From the NCBI RefSeq assembly GCF_001039355.2, contig NW_019775515.1, positions 158,466 through 222,465 of the forward strand: a stretch of 64,000 bases of DNA, read 5' to 3'. The DNA is from Lingula anatina. Lineage: Eukaryota; Brachiopoda; Lingulata; Lingulida; Lingulidae. Position numbers and translations under genes: made by a program. Shown here in pieces: positions 30,301 through 42,458 of this stretch (the stretch's first letter is position 1; every line of letters begins with the position of its first letter). The notes beneath the pieces are model-generated. The model ran no database searches and was not told the DNA's origin. It saw nothing but the letters and a program-made list of their open reading frames with translations.

Positions 30301-33300
30301 AGCAACTATATAGGTTAGTAAAATGACAATTTTCAATATTGCAGACAAAATGCATGCCCAAAATGCCCTAACAAGAGTGACGTACATCATTTACAACTTA
30401 AGGATCAATAGTTTGTTATATGGGGGGTGGGCTGTAAAATTTAATTTTCATATGATAGCACTTCTATTGTTACATATCAAATGGACTTGGGTTACTGGTA
30501 CATTGCTTGTTGAAAGTTCCCTGTCAAGCTTGACGAAAGAGCCAGGATCTCAGTCAAAAAAGGGACTTACTAGTAGTAGTGATAAGATTTCTCACATTCT
30601 GCTAGGTGTTGATCGTAAAGAAGAATCAGAATTATCCTAACCTCAAGCAACCAAAAGGTAAAATCTTTAATTTATCTGAAAAAAACGTAGGATAACATGC
30701 AGCTGTAGCATTATTCTACATGTATAAATCCGGGAAGCAATCACTATCATAAACTAAGGGTGCTTTCCCAGAGATTTAGATCAATCTAGAGATTAAGATT
30801 TAGAACGACCTAACTCCCTGGGGGTTCACGCTAAATTGCAGTTAGCCAAGCGGGCACCATAGTTAATTAGCCCCTTACAGCTTTTAGTAGGCGGGACAGA
30901 CGCTTAAGCCGGCCAAGCTGACAGTAATCTAGTGAGACTCCCCACAGGGATAGATCGATCTAAAAATCTATGGAAATGGGGTGTAAGACCAGCAAAGAAG
31001 TTGCAAAAAATTGTCTGGATCTCCAAGAACATCTTTTGTCTCTTTAGAGAACAGTGCCGGATAATAATACATTCAGGGAACTCATGAAGTGGTGCTGCAA
31101 AGTGAAGGACATTGATGGTGAATGATGTATGGCACATGTAAGTGACGATGAAGGAGTTCAAGCACAACATAACAAATGATGTTTATGATACAATGTATAT
31201 ATAGGTGCAGGTAATTCTTGCACTTCACGGATACTGCTCAATATGTTCCATGAATTCTTTTAAAATCCAACATTATTCTGTTGAGAGGAAAAATATTTGG
31301 AGATCCAAACATTGGAGAAACACAGACTAAAACAAACTTTCTTAATAAACTAATTAACAAATAGATCACCACCAAAATCTACTTACTTTTAGCCTAAAAA
31401 ATGACCTATCCTAAACACTTCATTTAAGTCTATCCTGAAATTTTTGAGTTAGGCTAATAATCTGAGAAAACAAAACAAATGGACAAGCGAAGGTGAAAAT
31501 GTGACCTTCTCGGAAGAGGTAATAAAGCATGCATACTAAGCTCCCGCATACATGTGTGTATATGGATCAGAGACCTGAACACAGGGCAAGAGGCTCACTC
31601 TCTTAAAACAAAGGTGTTTGCACACAACCTTTGGCATCATCAGGCAAGCCAGAGTAACTATTACAGAAGTTTTAAACAGGCATTTCTGTGCTAAAGAAGA
31701 CTAAGTTGACTTGGACATGTGAACTAGATGAATGTTGCATAGCAAAATCCCAAAACAGCTGTCACCTGTACTATTTGACCAATTGGTTTTGGGTAGCAAT
31801 CTCAGAGGAAGACCATGGTTGAGACTTTAAAGATACATTAAAGATATACGTCACAGTGGTTTTAAAATAATGTTTCTTTAATTTCTCTCTCTATATATAT
31901 TATTAGTAATGAATCAGATAAATAAGCATATTTAATGTACGTAATAGCAGCCATCTTGGATATTTATTGCAATGTAAAAATCTGAGAAAGTTTCTTTGAA
32001 ATAATTCAAAGAAAAAGTTATTTAGGATAAAAAGTAATTTAAAAATGAGTTCAAAAAAGTACAGAAATACTGTGTACGCAATTTAGTAAGGCTCTCAACG
32101 AGGTATTGTCCACACAGGTAGCTGCAGTTCATTTTCAACAATGGCCAACTGTGAATCATGATAAATGAAGCAAAAATAATCACTTTTTGACAGAATGAAG
32201 TGTCCAAAAAGCAAAATGAGATTGCAATACAGATAAATTTATCAAAAAATCAATATCTTTAATTTTCTAATTATTCAATTTGATGTTTTTCAACATGCAA
32301 ATCAAAATAATGTATGTTTTGGATCCAGAAATTGACGGCCATTTTGGACTTTTCAACCCTAAACTATAAGCCTAAAACCATTTTGAATCATTCAGTTATA
32401 TATTCCATTCCATAACTTGAACAATAAAGCTCAGAAATAGCCTTTTAAGTAAGGCTCACAACATGTGGTATTGTCCGTACGGGTAGCGTGCAGTTCATTT
32501 TTATCAATGGCAAACTTGGAATCATGATAAATGAAGAAAAATTAACCACTTTTTTGCTGAATAAAGTGTCTAAGAAGCAAAATGACATTTCAATACAGAT
32601 AAATTTATCAAAAAATAAATGTTTTTAATTTACCTATTATTCAATTTAATGTTTTTTAACATGCAAATCAAAATAATGTACGTTTTGAATCCAGAAATTG
32701 GTGGCCATTTTGGATTTTTATACCCTAAACAAAATCTCAAAACAATTTAAATTATTCAGTCAAACATTTCATACCATGACCTGTGCAATAAATCCTCCAT
32801 TAAGTAGTCTGAGATGTTTTATACTGAGAAAGGCTTGTTGACATATCAAAACAAAAAGCCCATTTTATGTGGTGGCCATCTTGGATTAGAGCCATCTGTG
32901 TTCAAATGTACAATTTTGTGATAAATTAACTGGTAAAAATTAAAAATATAGACTTCAACTTATTCAAATACATCAAAACATGTAAAATATTCCTAATTCT
33001 TGGTTAATAAAAAAAAATTCAAATTTAGGTATTTGTATTTTTTCACAAAAAGTAAGGAAAGGCCGCCATCTTGGATTCAGTCGCCATCTTGAAAAATGTA
33101 AAGTGCCTGAAAAATCAAAGAAGGCCAAAGTACTTGTGATCAGTGCAAATTTTGATAATATTAAGTTGTTAAGTAACTTTTAAATCAATTTTTGTATTTA
33201 CAGTTGACCCATGAATTTACTGTCGGCCATCTTGGATTTGGCCTGTTTCCGGTACAAACGGACACTTTTTCAAGCCGGAAACAAGCAGAAATGAAAAATT

Positions 33301-33957
33301 CAGGTTCTAAACTACAAGAATCAATCATAAAACCTTTGCCTGACGGGGGGTGCAGCCAAATTGGATTTTTTGGCCTTTGGCTCATGGACTAATATAAAAA
33401 AATCAAGATTAAAACTGAAATAATGCATGAACACTTACTCATATCTGGCTTTGCGACTCTTTGGTAAAATGCTAGTTCACAAAATAATGGTCCATTCCCA
33501 TGTGGCTCCTATGAATAGAACATAACAGCAATTTATAAAGATGACTGATAGATGTATGCTTTGATAGACCCCCTATTGGTTTCCACACAGTCATATCACA
33601 CATGTGTACATAATATTGCATCAATAGATCCCAAAGAAATCAATAAACTGAATGCTTTTTGTACTTAAAAAATTGTTAAGTCACTATTTAGTCAATTAGA
33701 CATTATGTAATTGTTAAAGGGAAGTCTAACGGTATTTTCTCATTTAGCGGGTTCTGGGAAGACAATAATATTGCAAACACTTGGAGCAAGGGTCCACTGG
33801 TGTGAGTATGTGTTTATGCACAAGGACCTACTGATATGACTCTACTTCAATTATCAATTACATGAAAAGATCATAGTATGCTATTCACATTAAAAAATTC
33901 AAAAATCAACCCACCAAAGAAATTAATAGAATATTTATATAATATTACTACATACCA

Positions 33958-34027
<70 letters not shown>

Positions 34028-34982
34028 GTTTTGGGTTTTTCTCTTAAATCTATGACTGAGTCATTAACAAAGAAAAACGTCAAATATATTTACAAATGGC
34101 AAGTTCAAATTAAATCAGTTGCCTGTTTTCATTCCTGTTTATAGACCAGTGTCAAGAAAGTGAGAAGAATGTACATATGTTCATCTTAGAACACCCCTGC
34201 TGCTCTGGAAGCTGACAGTATTCTTAGTAAGGTACAGACAGAATCACACTTACAATTTTAACAACGTAATCTTTTGCAGCTCCATCTAATGTGTTGTCTG
34301 CAGATGTAGCTAAAAAAATCAACAATAAATATATGATGGCAAATAATCACTTTTATCTTGAAAAATATATTGGATCTTATTATGATAATAATAATAATAA
34401 AGTTGAAAAAATTCATAGCAAAACATTCTAACACAATTAATTCACACATATATGCTGACACAATGGCACATAAAAAAAGGGTACATCACTAATTATTTTC
34501 TTTTGACATTACCAGTACTCTTATGGTTTGTATACAAAAATTTAATGCAGATAACAGTACCTGAATATAGCAGTCCAAACCCCCCTGAGCCTACTGCCTT
34601 GCCAACCTTCCACTGGCGTTTGAATATATCTGCGAGTATTGTTCCCTCAGGAAGGGGAGCTGCCAACTGATATGCCTTGGGTGTAGCTCTTGCTTTCTTT
34701 GCTGAAAAATGAATGTAATATTAAATGCATGAAATCTACAGCACAATTTTTACTGTCCTCTAAACAGAAGAAGAAATTTTAAATCATTTTCCCCCTGACA
34801 AATAGAGCATCAGTGCATAAAATTCAATTTAAGCAAAACACAAAATATATGATACAAACAAAACAGTCAAATAAAAACATTTTGTATTTTTTAAAATTGT
34901 AATTTTAAAATCAAGATGAATTTAAAAATGTGATCTTACCTGGTGTAGAAGAGCCTGCTGCTTGTTTTCTTTTGGGTGGCAT
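27112..34982 (-). CDS. VRK1: Vaccinia-related kinase (VRK1/VRK2 family), C-terminal exons missing
   Basis: Minus-strand exons: 34982-34940 (start MPPKRKQ), 34701-34561, 34309-34254, 33508-33439, 28759-28563, 28320-28228, 27839-27707 and 27232-27112. All phases agree and give 284 residues. Motifs in order: Gly-rich loop GSGGFG; catalytic lysine in DYVVKI; the VRK signature [10 protein letters not shown] (catalytic loop); DYG in place of DFG, as in VRKs; [12 protein letters not shown]; and [12 protein letters not shown]...LPWE. VRKs are nuclear Ser/Thr kinases of the CK1 group that phosphorylate BAF, histone H3 and other mitotic chromatin substrates. About 110 residues (end of the kinase fold and the tail) should lie at lower coordinates but are cut off at the N at 27022. 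The N-terminus resembles VRK2 slightly more than VRK1; the symbol is a family-level choice. Confidence 0.9.
27341..27393. repeat. (AAAT)n microsatellite in a VRK intron
   Basis: About 13 AAAT units. The minus-strand frame over it (27209-27439) is an artefact of the repeat and of the adjoining VRK exon. Confidence 0.9.
30150..31940. other. Central loop of the large foldback element
   Basis: Non-coding overall. The segment at about 30760-30980 has a different base composition (more GC, e.g. CCCCTTACAG, GGCGGGACAG) with internal short inverted words (GATCGATC, TAGATCAATCTAGA), perhaps another small insertion. A retrotransposon fossil at 31550-31840 is listed separately. Confidence 0.5.
31550..31840 (+). 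pseudogene. Fossil of a non-LTR retrotransposon ORF 3' end
   Basis: In broken frames the plus strand reads like the C-terminal tail found after reverse transcriptase in RTE/CR1-like elements: a 'YGSET' word, then spaced basic residues, then an 'LGHV-x-x-M' word and a 'RKTMV' end. Several stops and frameshifts are present, so it is non-functional. The assignment rests on a short, degenerate match. Confidence 0.45.
33961..34025. repeat. (CA)n microsatellite in a VRK intron
   Basis: An unbroken CA run of about 32 units between the VRK exons at 33508 and 34254. Long open frames on both strands across it are artefacts. Confidence 0.95.
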
Positions 34983-36286
34983 CTTTGTCGCTGTTTATGT
35001 ATTTTCTAGATATTTTTGAAAGGAAAAATACAATTAACTATTAAAATAAAAAATCACAGAGCTCATACCTAATTATGGATACACAGAAATTAAAGTCAGT
35101 AGACGCATAAACACCCTGCCTCAACACATGAGCATCATGACCAACTGGTAACTCCTATTATGCCACCTTACTGGTCATCTTGCACCTTAATCATACCAAC
35201 TCATTAGGCATTGTGTTACTTGCTTGGGCATGTTTGGGCAATGAAACTGGAATAGGCTGGCTTGACTATGCTATGCCCAAGCATGCTCAGTAAATGAAAT
35301 ATCTTAAATCCAAGTACTGTTAATGCTTCAAGAGCCAAAGAATTGGCTCATTCTGTGCAAGTGCTCTATGTGAGTCTGAGAGTGTATATGAAATTAACCA
35401 ACAATTAAATTTTAATTTTCAGCACAGCTTACAGGACTGTGTATATAATTATGGTTTTTAAAAGCTTAGTGCAGTAGGTAGTCAAGATAATGAACCTTTT
35501 ATTTGTATCTACCCAGTATGATACATTGATAAAAAAATATGGTCCGTCCATTGGATGCAGCAGCTATGTCTCCAAATCTCTATAAACCTTTGGTTTTCAA
35601 TGTTTTTTTCTAAATTCAGTTAATAGTATGTGATTACTTTGATCAGTGTCTCTGTTATTCAATTTCAATTTGGCAATTATTTTTCGATGTTTTTAAAAAG
35701 TCAAAACTTCAAGCCAACTGAAATAAAACAAGGGGTAACCATAGAAAAATCAATATAATTTTTAAATGTTAATGGTTTATCAAGCACTAAGTTACTGGCA
35801 AAGTTTAAAGGTTCTCTAAACTGTCATGTAATGGCACTATCTAAATACTCCGACATAATGCTTTTCAAGTTCAGTTAGAGGTTTCAGCTTAACTACTGTC
35901 ATAAATATTTACCGATAATATCCCACATGTGCTCTACACCACTCCTCTGTATTTCCCTTTAAGTGCTAAATGGTTCAAGTATAAATGATACCACATTAAA
36001 AACATTTTCCATTCACTTTTCTTTCAGGTTTTTTTTCAAAACGATCAAACTTTCCGCTTTCGAGTTTTTGTAATGTTCGCTACGATTCGTTCAATTTTCT
36101 TATGAACAAATCACGGCCAATAGCTTGAGTGCTCTCAAATGGCTTTTCGGCATCATTTTGCGGAAGTAAACAAGTGCGCGAATACAGTGCGCAACTTCTC
36201 AAAATGGTGGAAACCTGTGACCGAAATTTCTAATTTTTGTATCGTGTATTGATGCATCCGGAGAGTCATAAACTGTTTAGTGTAGA
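34983..36286. promoter_or_regulatory. Intergenic region and likely shared promoter of VRK and PPP1R37
   Basis: The two start codons lie head to head 1.3 kb apart. A possible splice acceptor just upstream of the VRK ATG (minus strand, near 35008) suggests a non-coding first exon further right. The GC-richer stretch next to PPP1R37 contains a CCAAT box (36117-36121), an ETS/GABP-like CGGAAGT (36161-36167) and an AAAATGG word (about 36199), the combination common at housekeeping bidirectional promoters. No TATA box stands out. Promoter activity is inferred. Confidence 0.55.
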
Positions 36287-39200
36287 ATGTCAGAGCAAGA
36301 GAATTACACACAACTGGCACCTGCAGTCATACAGGGCGAAAATGAAGTGAACGAATTGGTGCAAATTTCGGAAGAGCAGCCGAGGATAACTTTCTCAGAC
36401 GGAAAGCAGACAGCTGACATTGCCAGTGACACAGTTCCGGAAAATGACACGAAAATTATAAAGAAAATCAAAGAGAAATCGAAAGACAGGAAGGTGTCTT
36501 TCCCCGATGTTACAGTTGTGTCAGGTTATGCTGATCCACCAAACCCTTGGCATGGAGGTCAGTGATTAGCAAACGGTGGCAAGAAAACTAGATATTATTG
36601 TTCATTACACTGCTCTCTTATTGAATATTGTATTGTTTTCGGTCTCATTTGCAAGTGCCACAGAACATAGCATTGCCAGTTTTGTTTCTAATTCAAATGT
36701 TAAAATGGAATGTGGAATGTGTCTTCTTGGCCATTGGTATTGTCACGTTTTAAATTTTGATATTTTAAATGATATTTTACATTGCAAAGACTCCATTTTC
36801 ATCTTTTTACTAGACACTGAGCCCAGTTGCAAGTGCATCTTGAATGTTATGTAATCTCGGATTGAAAGCATTTGATAACATGTACATAAAACTTACACAA
36901 CTATGTCCCTATCATTTTGTCATGCAAGCCCTAAGTTGGTGTATTTATAAAAGTAAAGTCTTGAAATCTTTGGGTTTTTTAATGTCCAGTTGTGTTAAGC
37001 TTGATACTGAATATCTTAGATAGATGGTTCATTATAACAAATGATTAAATGGGATAAAAAGTTGCAAAATGTTGCTGACTGCTTGTTGACTGATTACACA
37101 TTTTAAATGGCAATAGACCTCAAAAATCTAAAATTAACTTATAAATCAGTATGCTTTTTCCAGGGCTATATTAGTTTGGCCGTATGCGCAATCCTAGTAG
37201 TGAGGTGTGTGAGGTCTCAATGAGGAAAAAATCGACTGTATAATCAATAATAAGTCACTCTTCAATATTATTTAGTGTCAAAGAAGGACATGCTTCAAAA
37301 TCCAACTACGCATGTACACACTCATTTTCAGTTGACACCATATGATTTCAGAAACTGTTGGCCATTTGAGGCTAGGCAAATATGGTTGGGATTTTAACCA
37401 TTATATTAGCAATGTGTTAAAATAGACTGAGTGTATCTGCATCTAGCGTTGCAAAACCCTTTTTACACATGCAAGGATAAAATCTGGTTATTTGTCACCT
37501 TCAACCAATCCACACACTTCAAAGACACCTGGTTATTTAATGTATGAAGTGATATTTCATTGGGATAATTTTTTATTTGTAATCATTATGGTAGATTTTT
37601 TATGGTGAAAGCAATTTAGCAGAAAAATCTACAATGGGCCGTTGAAACAAAAATGAAATATCTTTATTTCCTTTGAGCAAAGTCATATCTCTTAAACCAA
37701 CTACATTTAATTTTGAAAGCTATATATATATATTTTAAAGTGGGCTCAATAATAAAAAGTGACAAAGCAAATACAAAATTATGTAATTTATATGGTCAAA
37801 CTAAGAATGATAAACTAGGAAATCATAAAAAATATATCACAATATATAAGATGAAATGGACAATATTATTAGTACGATAAGTAGATAATTTATGTCATTC
37901 AGAAACGTGATACCAAGAATGACTGCATTTGAAAGTCTTCAAATTGTAAAAGCTCTTTATAGCTATGCTGTAAAATAATTACCCATTTCAGTTTGGCTGA
38001 AATCTTGGTGTAGGCCATAGATAATTGATAAGATTTGTGACATATCATATATTGATATATTGTTAATTGTTAGCAAAAGTGTATGGAGTACATAGTATAT
38101 ATGCTTGTTACGGTCCGAACTAATGATAATCCCTCACCATACCATGCAATATACAGTGTTTATAAGCCATATTTGTCCATTTTGCAGTCAGTTTATGTTG
38201 CAGTTGTAAAAGCCAGGAAAGAAATTAATGGAAGATAAATGCAATAATTGTAATGGAGAATGTAATGACTTTCACTGGGACACATACAGCGAGTAAAAAA
38301 AAGTTGTAATTGATATCACATGTATGCTATAATACACCATGACTACCCTTCTGAATGATGATATATAGTAATGGGCATATGAACTACTATATCACCTGTT
38401 TTTTTTGTTTTCAGTAAGTGGTCTCTCCACAGACAGCCTGATCAGTGCATACAAACATCATTGTGAAAAGCTGAACATAAAACCCTTGCAACGCTTGCTA
38501 TCACAATTACAGGTAAAAAAAGATTGTCTAATAGTAAAGGAGATGTGCCTGTAGTTATTAGCCCTAGATATTAATGATATTGATATATAAGGATATGATA
38601 ACCTTACTGAATGTGTTGTACTAAAAGCTATGTAAATGTGGACTATTACTGATAGTGGGATAACTTGTGTTAGAATATGAAAAGTGATAATTTTGACCAA
38701 TAATCTTATCTTTAAATACCACAATTTTTTTCAATTATGTCACAATTTAATATTGTAGTATAGTAGTTTGGATAACATCACACTGTAAAAATGTAACTAG
38801 AATGGAATTCCAGATGTTAAAGGTGGAATGGGACCATTTCTGTTTGACCTTGGTGTCGTTGTTCCCTGCATGTGACCCAGATAGATAATCTCGTGAATGT
38901 AACGACTGCATGCTGTCCTATGTTTCTGAAAGAAAGTTTATAAAAAGTCAAAACTATCAGTTAAAACATAGTTACTCAGTATGTACATGCATTGCTATGC
39001 ACACATTCATGGTATACATGTGGGCGTTTTGGGTTGTTTAGGTTTGCCTGATGCTTGGCTTTCTCTGAAAGCATGATTCATGGATCCAAGAAAGATGTGC
39101 ATTGATTTATCTCTTACTGGAATCATTGTAAAGAGAAATTGGAATAATCACAAAGTGCACCTATTGGTGCAGAGAAATCCATTTTAGCAGCTTGTTTTGC

Positions 39201-42200
39201 CCATGGTTTGTCTGTAAAAATTCATTTTAATACCAGGAAGAAAGCTTATGAGACATGTCTATGGAAGTTGAGCTTTTTCTTATTGTGAGATGTGTCATGA
39301 AAAAGGGAACATGTTTAATGTGGGTAACTAGAGACATGGCCTTTTTTTTTTCACCTATTCTCTGTAGTATAGACCATTTGTATTATTAGTACTGTGTGAA
39401 GAATGGGTGTTTTTTGTTACCAGATTTACCAGCTCATGCCCTGTATAAGTCAGATTTAGCGAAGAAGAAGAAGACACCTTAATTATATCCCCCCTCATTA
39501 TAATAATCCCCCTGTCACCCATGAGTAAAGTGGAAAGAAACATTAGCTGGAAGTGAGATCACAGCAAGATAACACAAGGTTATGTGCAATCAAGGGTTTG
39601 CTTCCTGAAGTTCAGCCTTTGATAGATTATTTGTAATAAAATTGATGAAAACAGGACCTGAAATATTGTGTTCTTTGTTCTCCTTGTTAATGTTAAAGAG
39701 TGGGCAAGGAAAGGACATTGAAGGTCATTGTGTCATTAAGTTATAAATTGTGCCTGCCTCCCTTTTTTTAATTAACAAGAAAATTTAAGGAAGTTAAAGT
39801 GAACATTAAATGACTGGTAGTTGACTTTTGGTAAACAGGGTATCTAAGGGAATAAAAGCAGAGCTTAAACGTTAAACCGTTTGAATACAGGCATAATAAA
39901 TTTGATTACTTTTATAGCCAGGTTGTTCTGCCAGTTTTCTTTATAGAGCTCTCTATCGTTTTATTCTAAGATTAATGTACAGTTACTGAAGACCAGATAC
40001 ATGATGTTGTCATTCTCCTCTGATGTACCTTCACAGGGGAAAACTGCAGCGTTAAAATGACGTTGCACAACAAAGTGGAGTTGTTATCAGCACAGTGCTG
40101 GCGTACCTGAACACCATATGCTGGTATTTGTTGGCTCTGCTTTACAATTTTTCTTCTTAGTCATTGGCAATGTGCATGTCAGTGCAGCCCTAATGGGTTC
40201 TTGGTCAATAGACTGAGAAACAAGCTAACCATCTTAATCCTATGTGCTGTTCATTTAGTCTCTAAATTGGCTCAACTCCCATAGTAATAGTATGAATATG
40301 GTCTGAGAATTAAAAAAGAAAACCATCTTTATTAGATCAACAGTTGATTTTTTCCTATTTATTTCAGGTCATTCAGGACTTTGATGCCAGACAGGAAACT
40401 TTATTTTTGAAGGGTAAGACAATTATTCAGTGGTTAGTACTTTATATTGTATAATTATCATGAACTGTATTCTTGCCATTTAAAATGTTTTACTTTGAAT
40501 CTGTCATATCTCATACAGTTGAATAAATGTATATTACTTTCTCAAGTATTTCAGTTTAACTCCCAAGAAAAATTCAATGAAAATGTATAAGAGTTAAAAG
40601 ATGTACTCCCACTCAGTTTTGATTTTGTTGTTGTTACCTGGCTTATTTGCCCTGGCTATGAGACTACGTACCCTGTGTGGTGCATATATTGATTATGTAT
40701 GACAAATAAACCATGGTATCCTCCCCTTCAAAAGATAATCTGACTTGGTATATAAATAGAAGATATCTTATTGGTGGGGCAATCAAAGTCAATGACATTA
40801 CAATTGTTTAAACAGGACTTGAAATTAGCATATTATGATAGTGTATAAGGCGATTTTATATTGGAACAATTCAGTGATATTTACTAAAATTGCATAGATC
40901 TTTGAATGAAGCTAATAAATTTATTACTATCAGGTTTGATTTCAGTGCCTCCCCTTGACTGCTGCCCAGTGGTCTTTTCCACACATTTTACATATTCCAC
41001 TCTTACTGGAAGACAAACATTCATAACAAGCACTGCTTTTAAAGCACTTTTACAAACACTTTGCTTTTCTGTTAATCTACTATGTTTTTGTATTCTTTTA
41101 ATTTGTTGCGTATAATAAAATTGAATAAATGAAAAGAGAATGCTATCCCATATATTAATTATATATAAGAATAATTGTGTCATAGGTGTACTCTTTTATT
41201 GTTAAGTTGTGGACTTTTGGCAAATATTTTGCCAGAACTAATAAAGATAATAATTATTATTATTATAAATAGCTAGCTGTAATTAAGCATTGCGTGATTA
41301 CATCCCATGAGTGTATGTGCATTTTTACTGTAGTTGTTTAGTAGTTGATTATGCTTCTGTAAACAAAAATGATCCCATATTTATAATAAGGAACATTTGC
41401 CTCCGTAATATTTATGATTATAAAATGAACTCCTTGTTTTTATATTTCACTGGTATTTTTCTTTTTTTTTTTTCACTTTAGGTATTAAAGTTATTGTGAT
41501 AGCATTATCATCATCTTTTACTATCTTCCTGTATACTTAAAATTCTATTACATAAAATGACAAATATAAGAATTATTCACAGCATGCATGCATCTGTTTA
41601 TTAGTAGTGGGTTATTGTGAAATGTTTATTGTGCTTCATTATTCAGTGTTAATGTTATTTAATGTCTAGAGGCAAGCAGTTCACATAGCTCTTGGGCTTG
41701 TTGTCAAACCTGGGAAAGTTCACTTGAGTGGTAGTGTTGAGAAAGTAATTTGGTTGATTGAATGTCATGTTGTCTTTTTTTTTTGTAGGGGAGCGTTTAG
41801 ATGCCCGGCATGTGGAGGCAATTGAAGAGATTTTCCGCCGTGTGCAGTTCAGGACTGTGGACATGGAGGCCACCAATTTAGATGACGAGGTAATCATGTC
41901 TAGTGGGATATTTCCATTATGGCATTTGACATTGTGTTACTTTTTAGTATTTGAAGAATTGATATCTCCTTTGGATGAAATATTGATTGGCAGCCTGAGA
42001 AATTGAATTTATGGAAATATTGTAAATGCAGTTTGTCATATGATGGAAAAAACAGAGACAAGCCAATCTTTAATAATACATACATGATGTTGCATTATAC
42101 AAGTTCACGGGCAATGTTAACTCAAAATAAAGTGAGTTAATAATAGAAATTAATCTATTTTCCAGAGTGCCAATGCTTTGTTTGAGATGATCGAGTACTA

Positions 42201-42399
42201 TGACAGTGCAGGTCGTCTCAACATAGCTTTTAATAAGAGCATAGGCCCCAGGGGCTGGATGAGTTGTTCTAGGCTCATCAAAAAGGTATGAGAATCGATC
42301 AAGACTTGAATGAGGAGAAAAGCTTTGCTTTTATTAGTTTAAGAGCCTTTATCTATTACTCTTGCTTTGAAGCTTTTTAGTCATTATAATTGAACATAT

Positions 42400-42458
<59 letters not shown>

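Larger units (their letters stand above)
28873..33391. mobile_element. Large foldback element with ~1.3-kb inverted arms in a VRK intron
   Basis: The ends are TAGTCCATGAGCC (28873) and its inverse (to 33391), flanked by ATA on both sides (28870-28872 and 33392-33394), possibly the target duplication. The left arm to about 30130 and the right arm from about 31940 are inverted copies with high similarity. Each arm holds diverged subrepeats of about 370 bp (for example around 29560 and 29930), each with a (C)CAA(G/A)ATGGC(C/G) word. The 1.8-kb centre contains other debris. It fills almost all of the intron between the exons at 33439 and 28759. No transposase frame was found. Confidence 0.88.

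Noticed and set aside
33871-34144. Open frames across the (CA)n repeat
   Set aside because: Low-complexity His-Thr and Cys-Val runs from a microsatellite.
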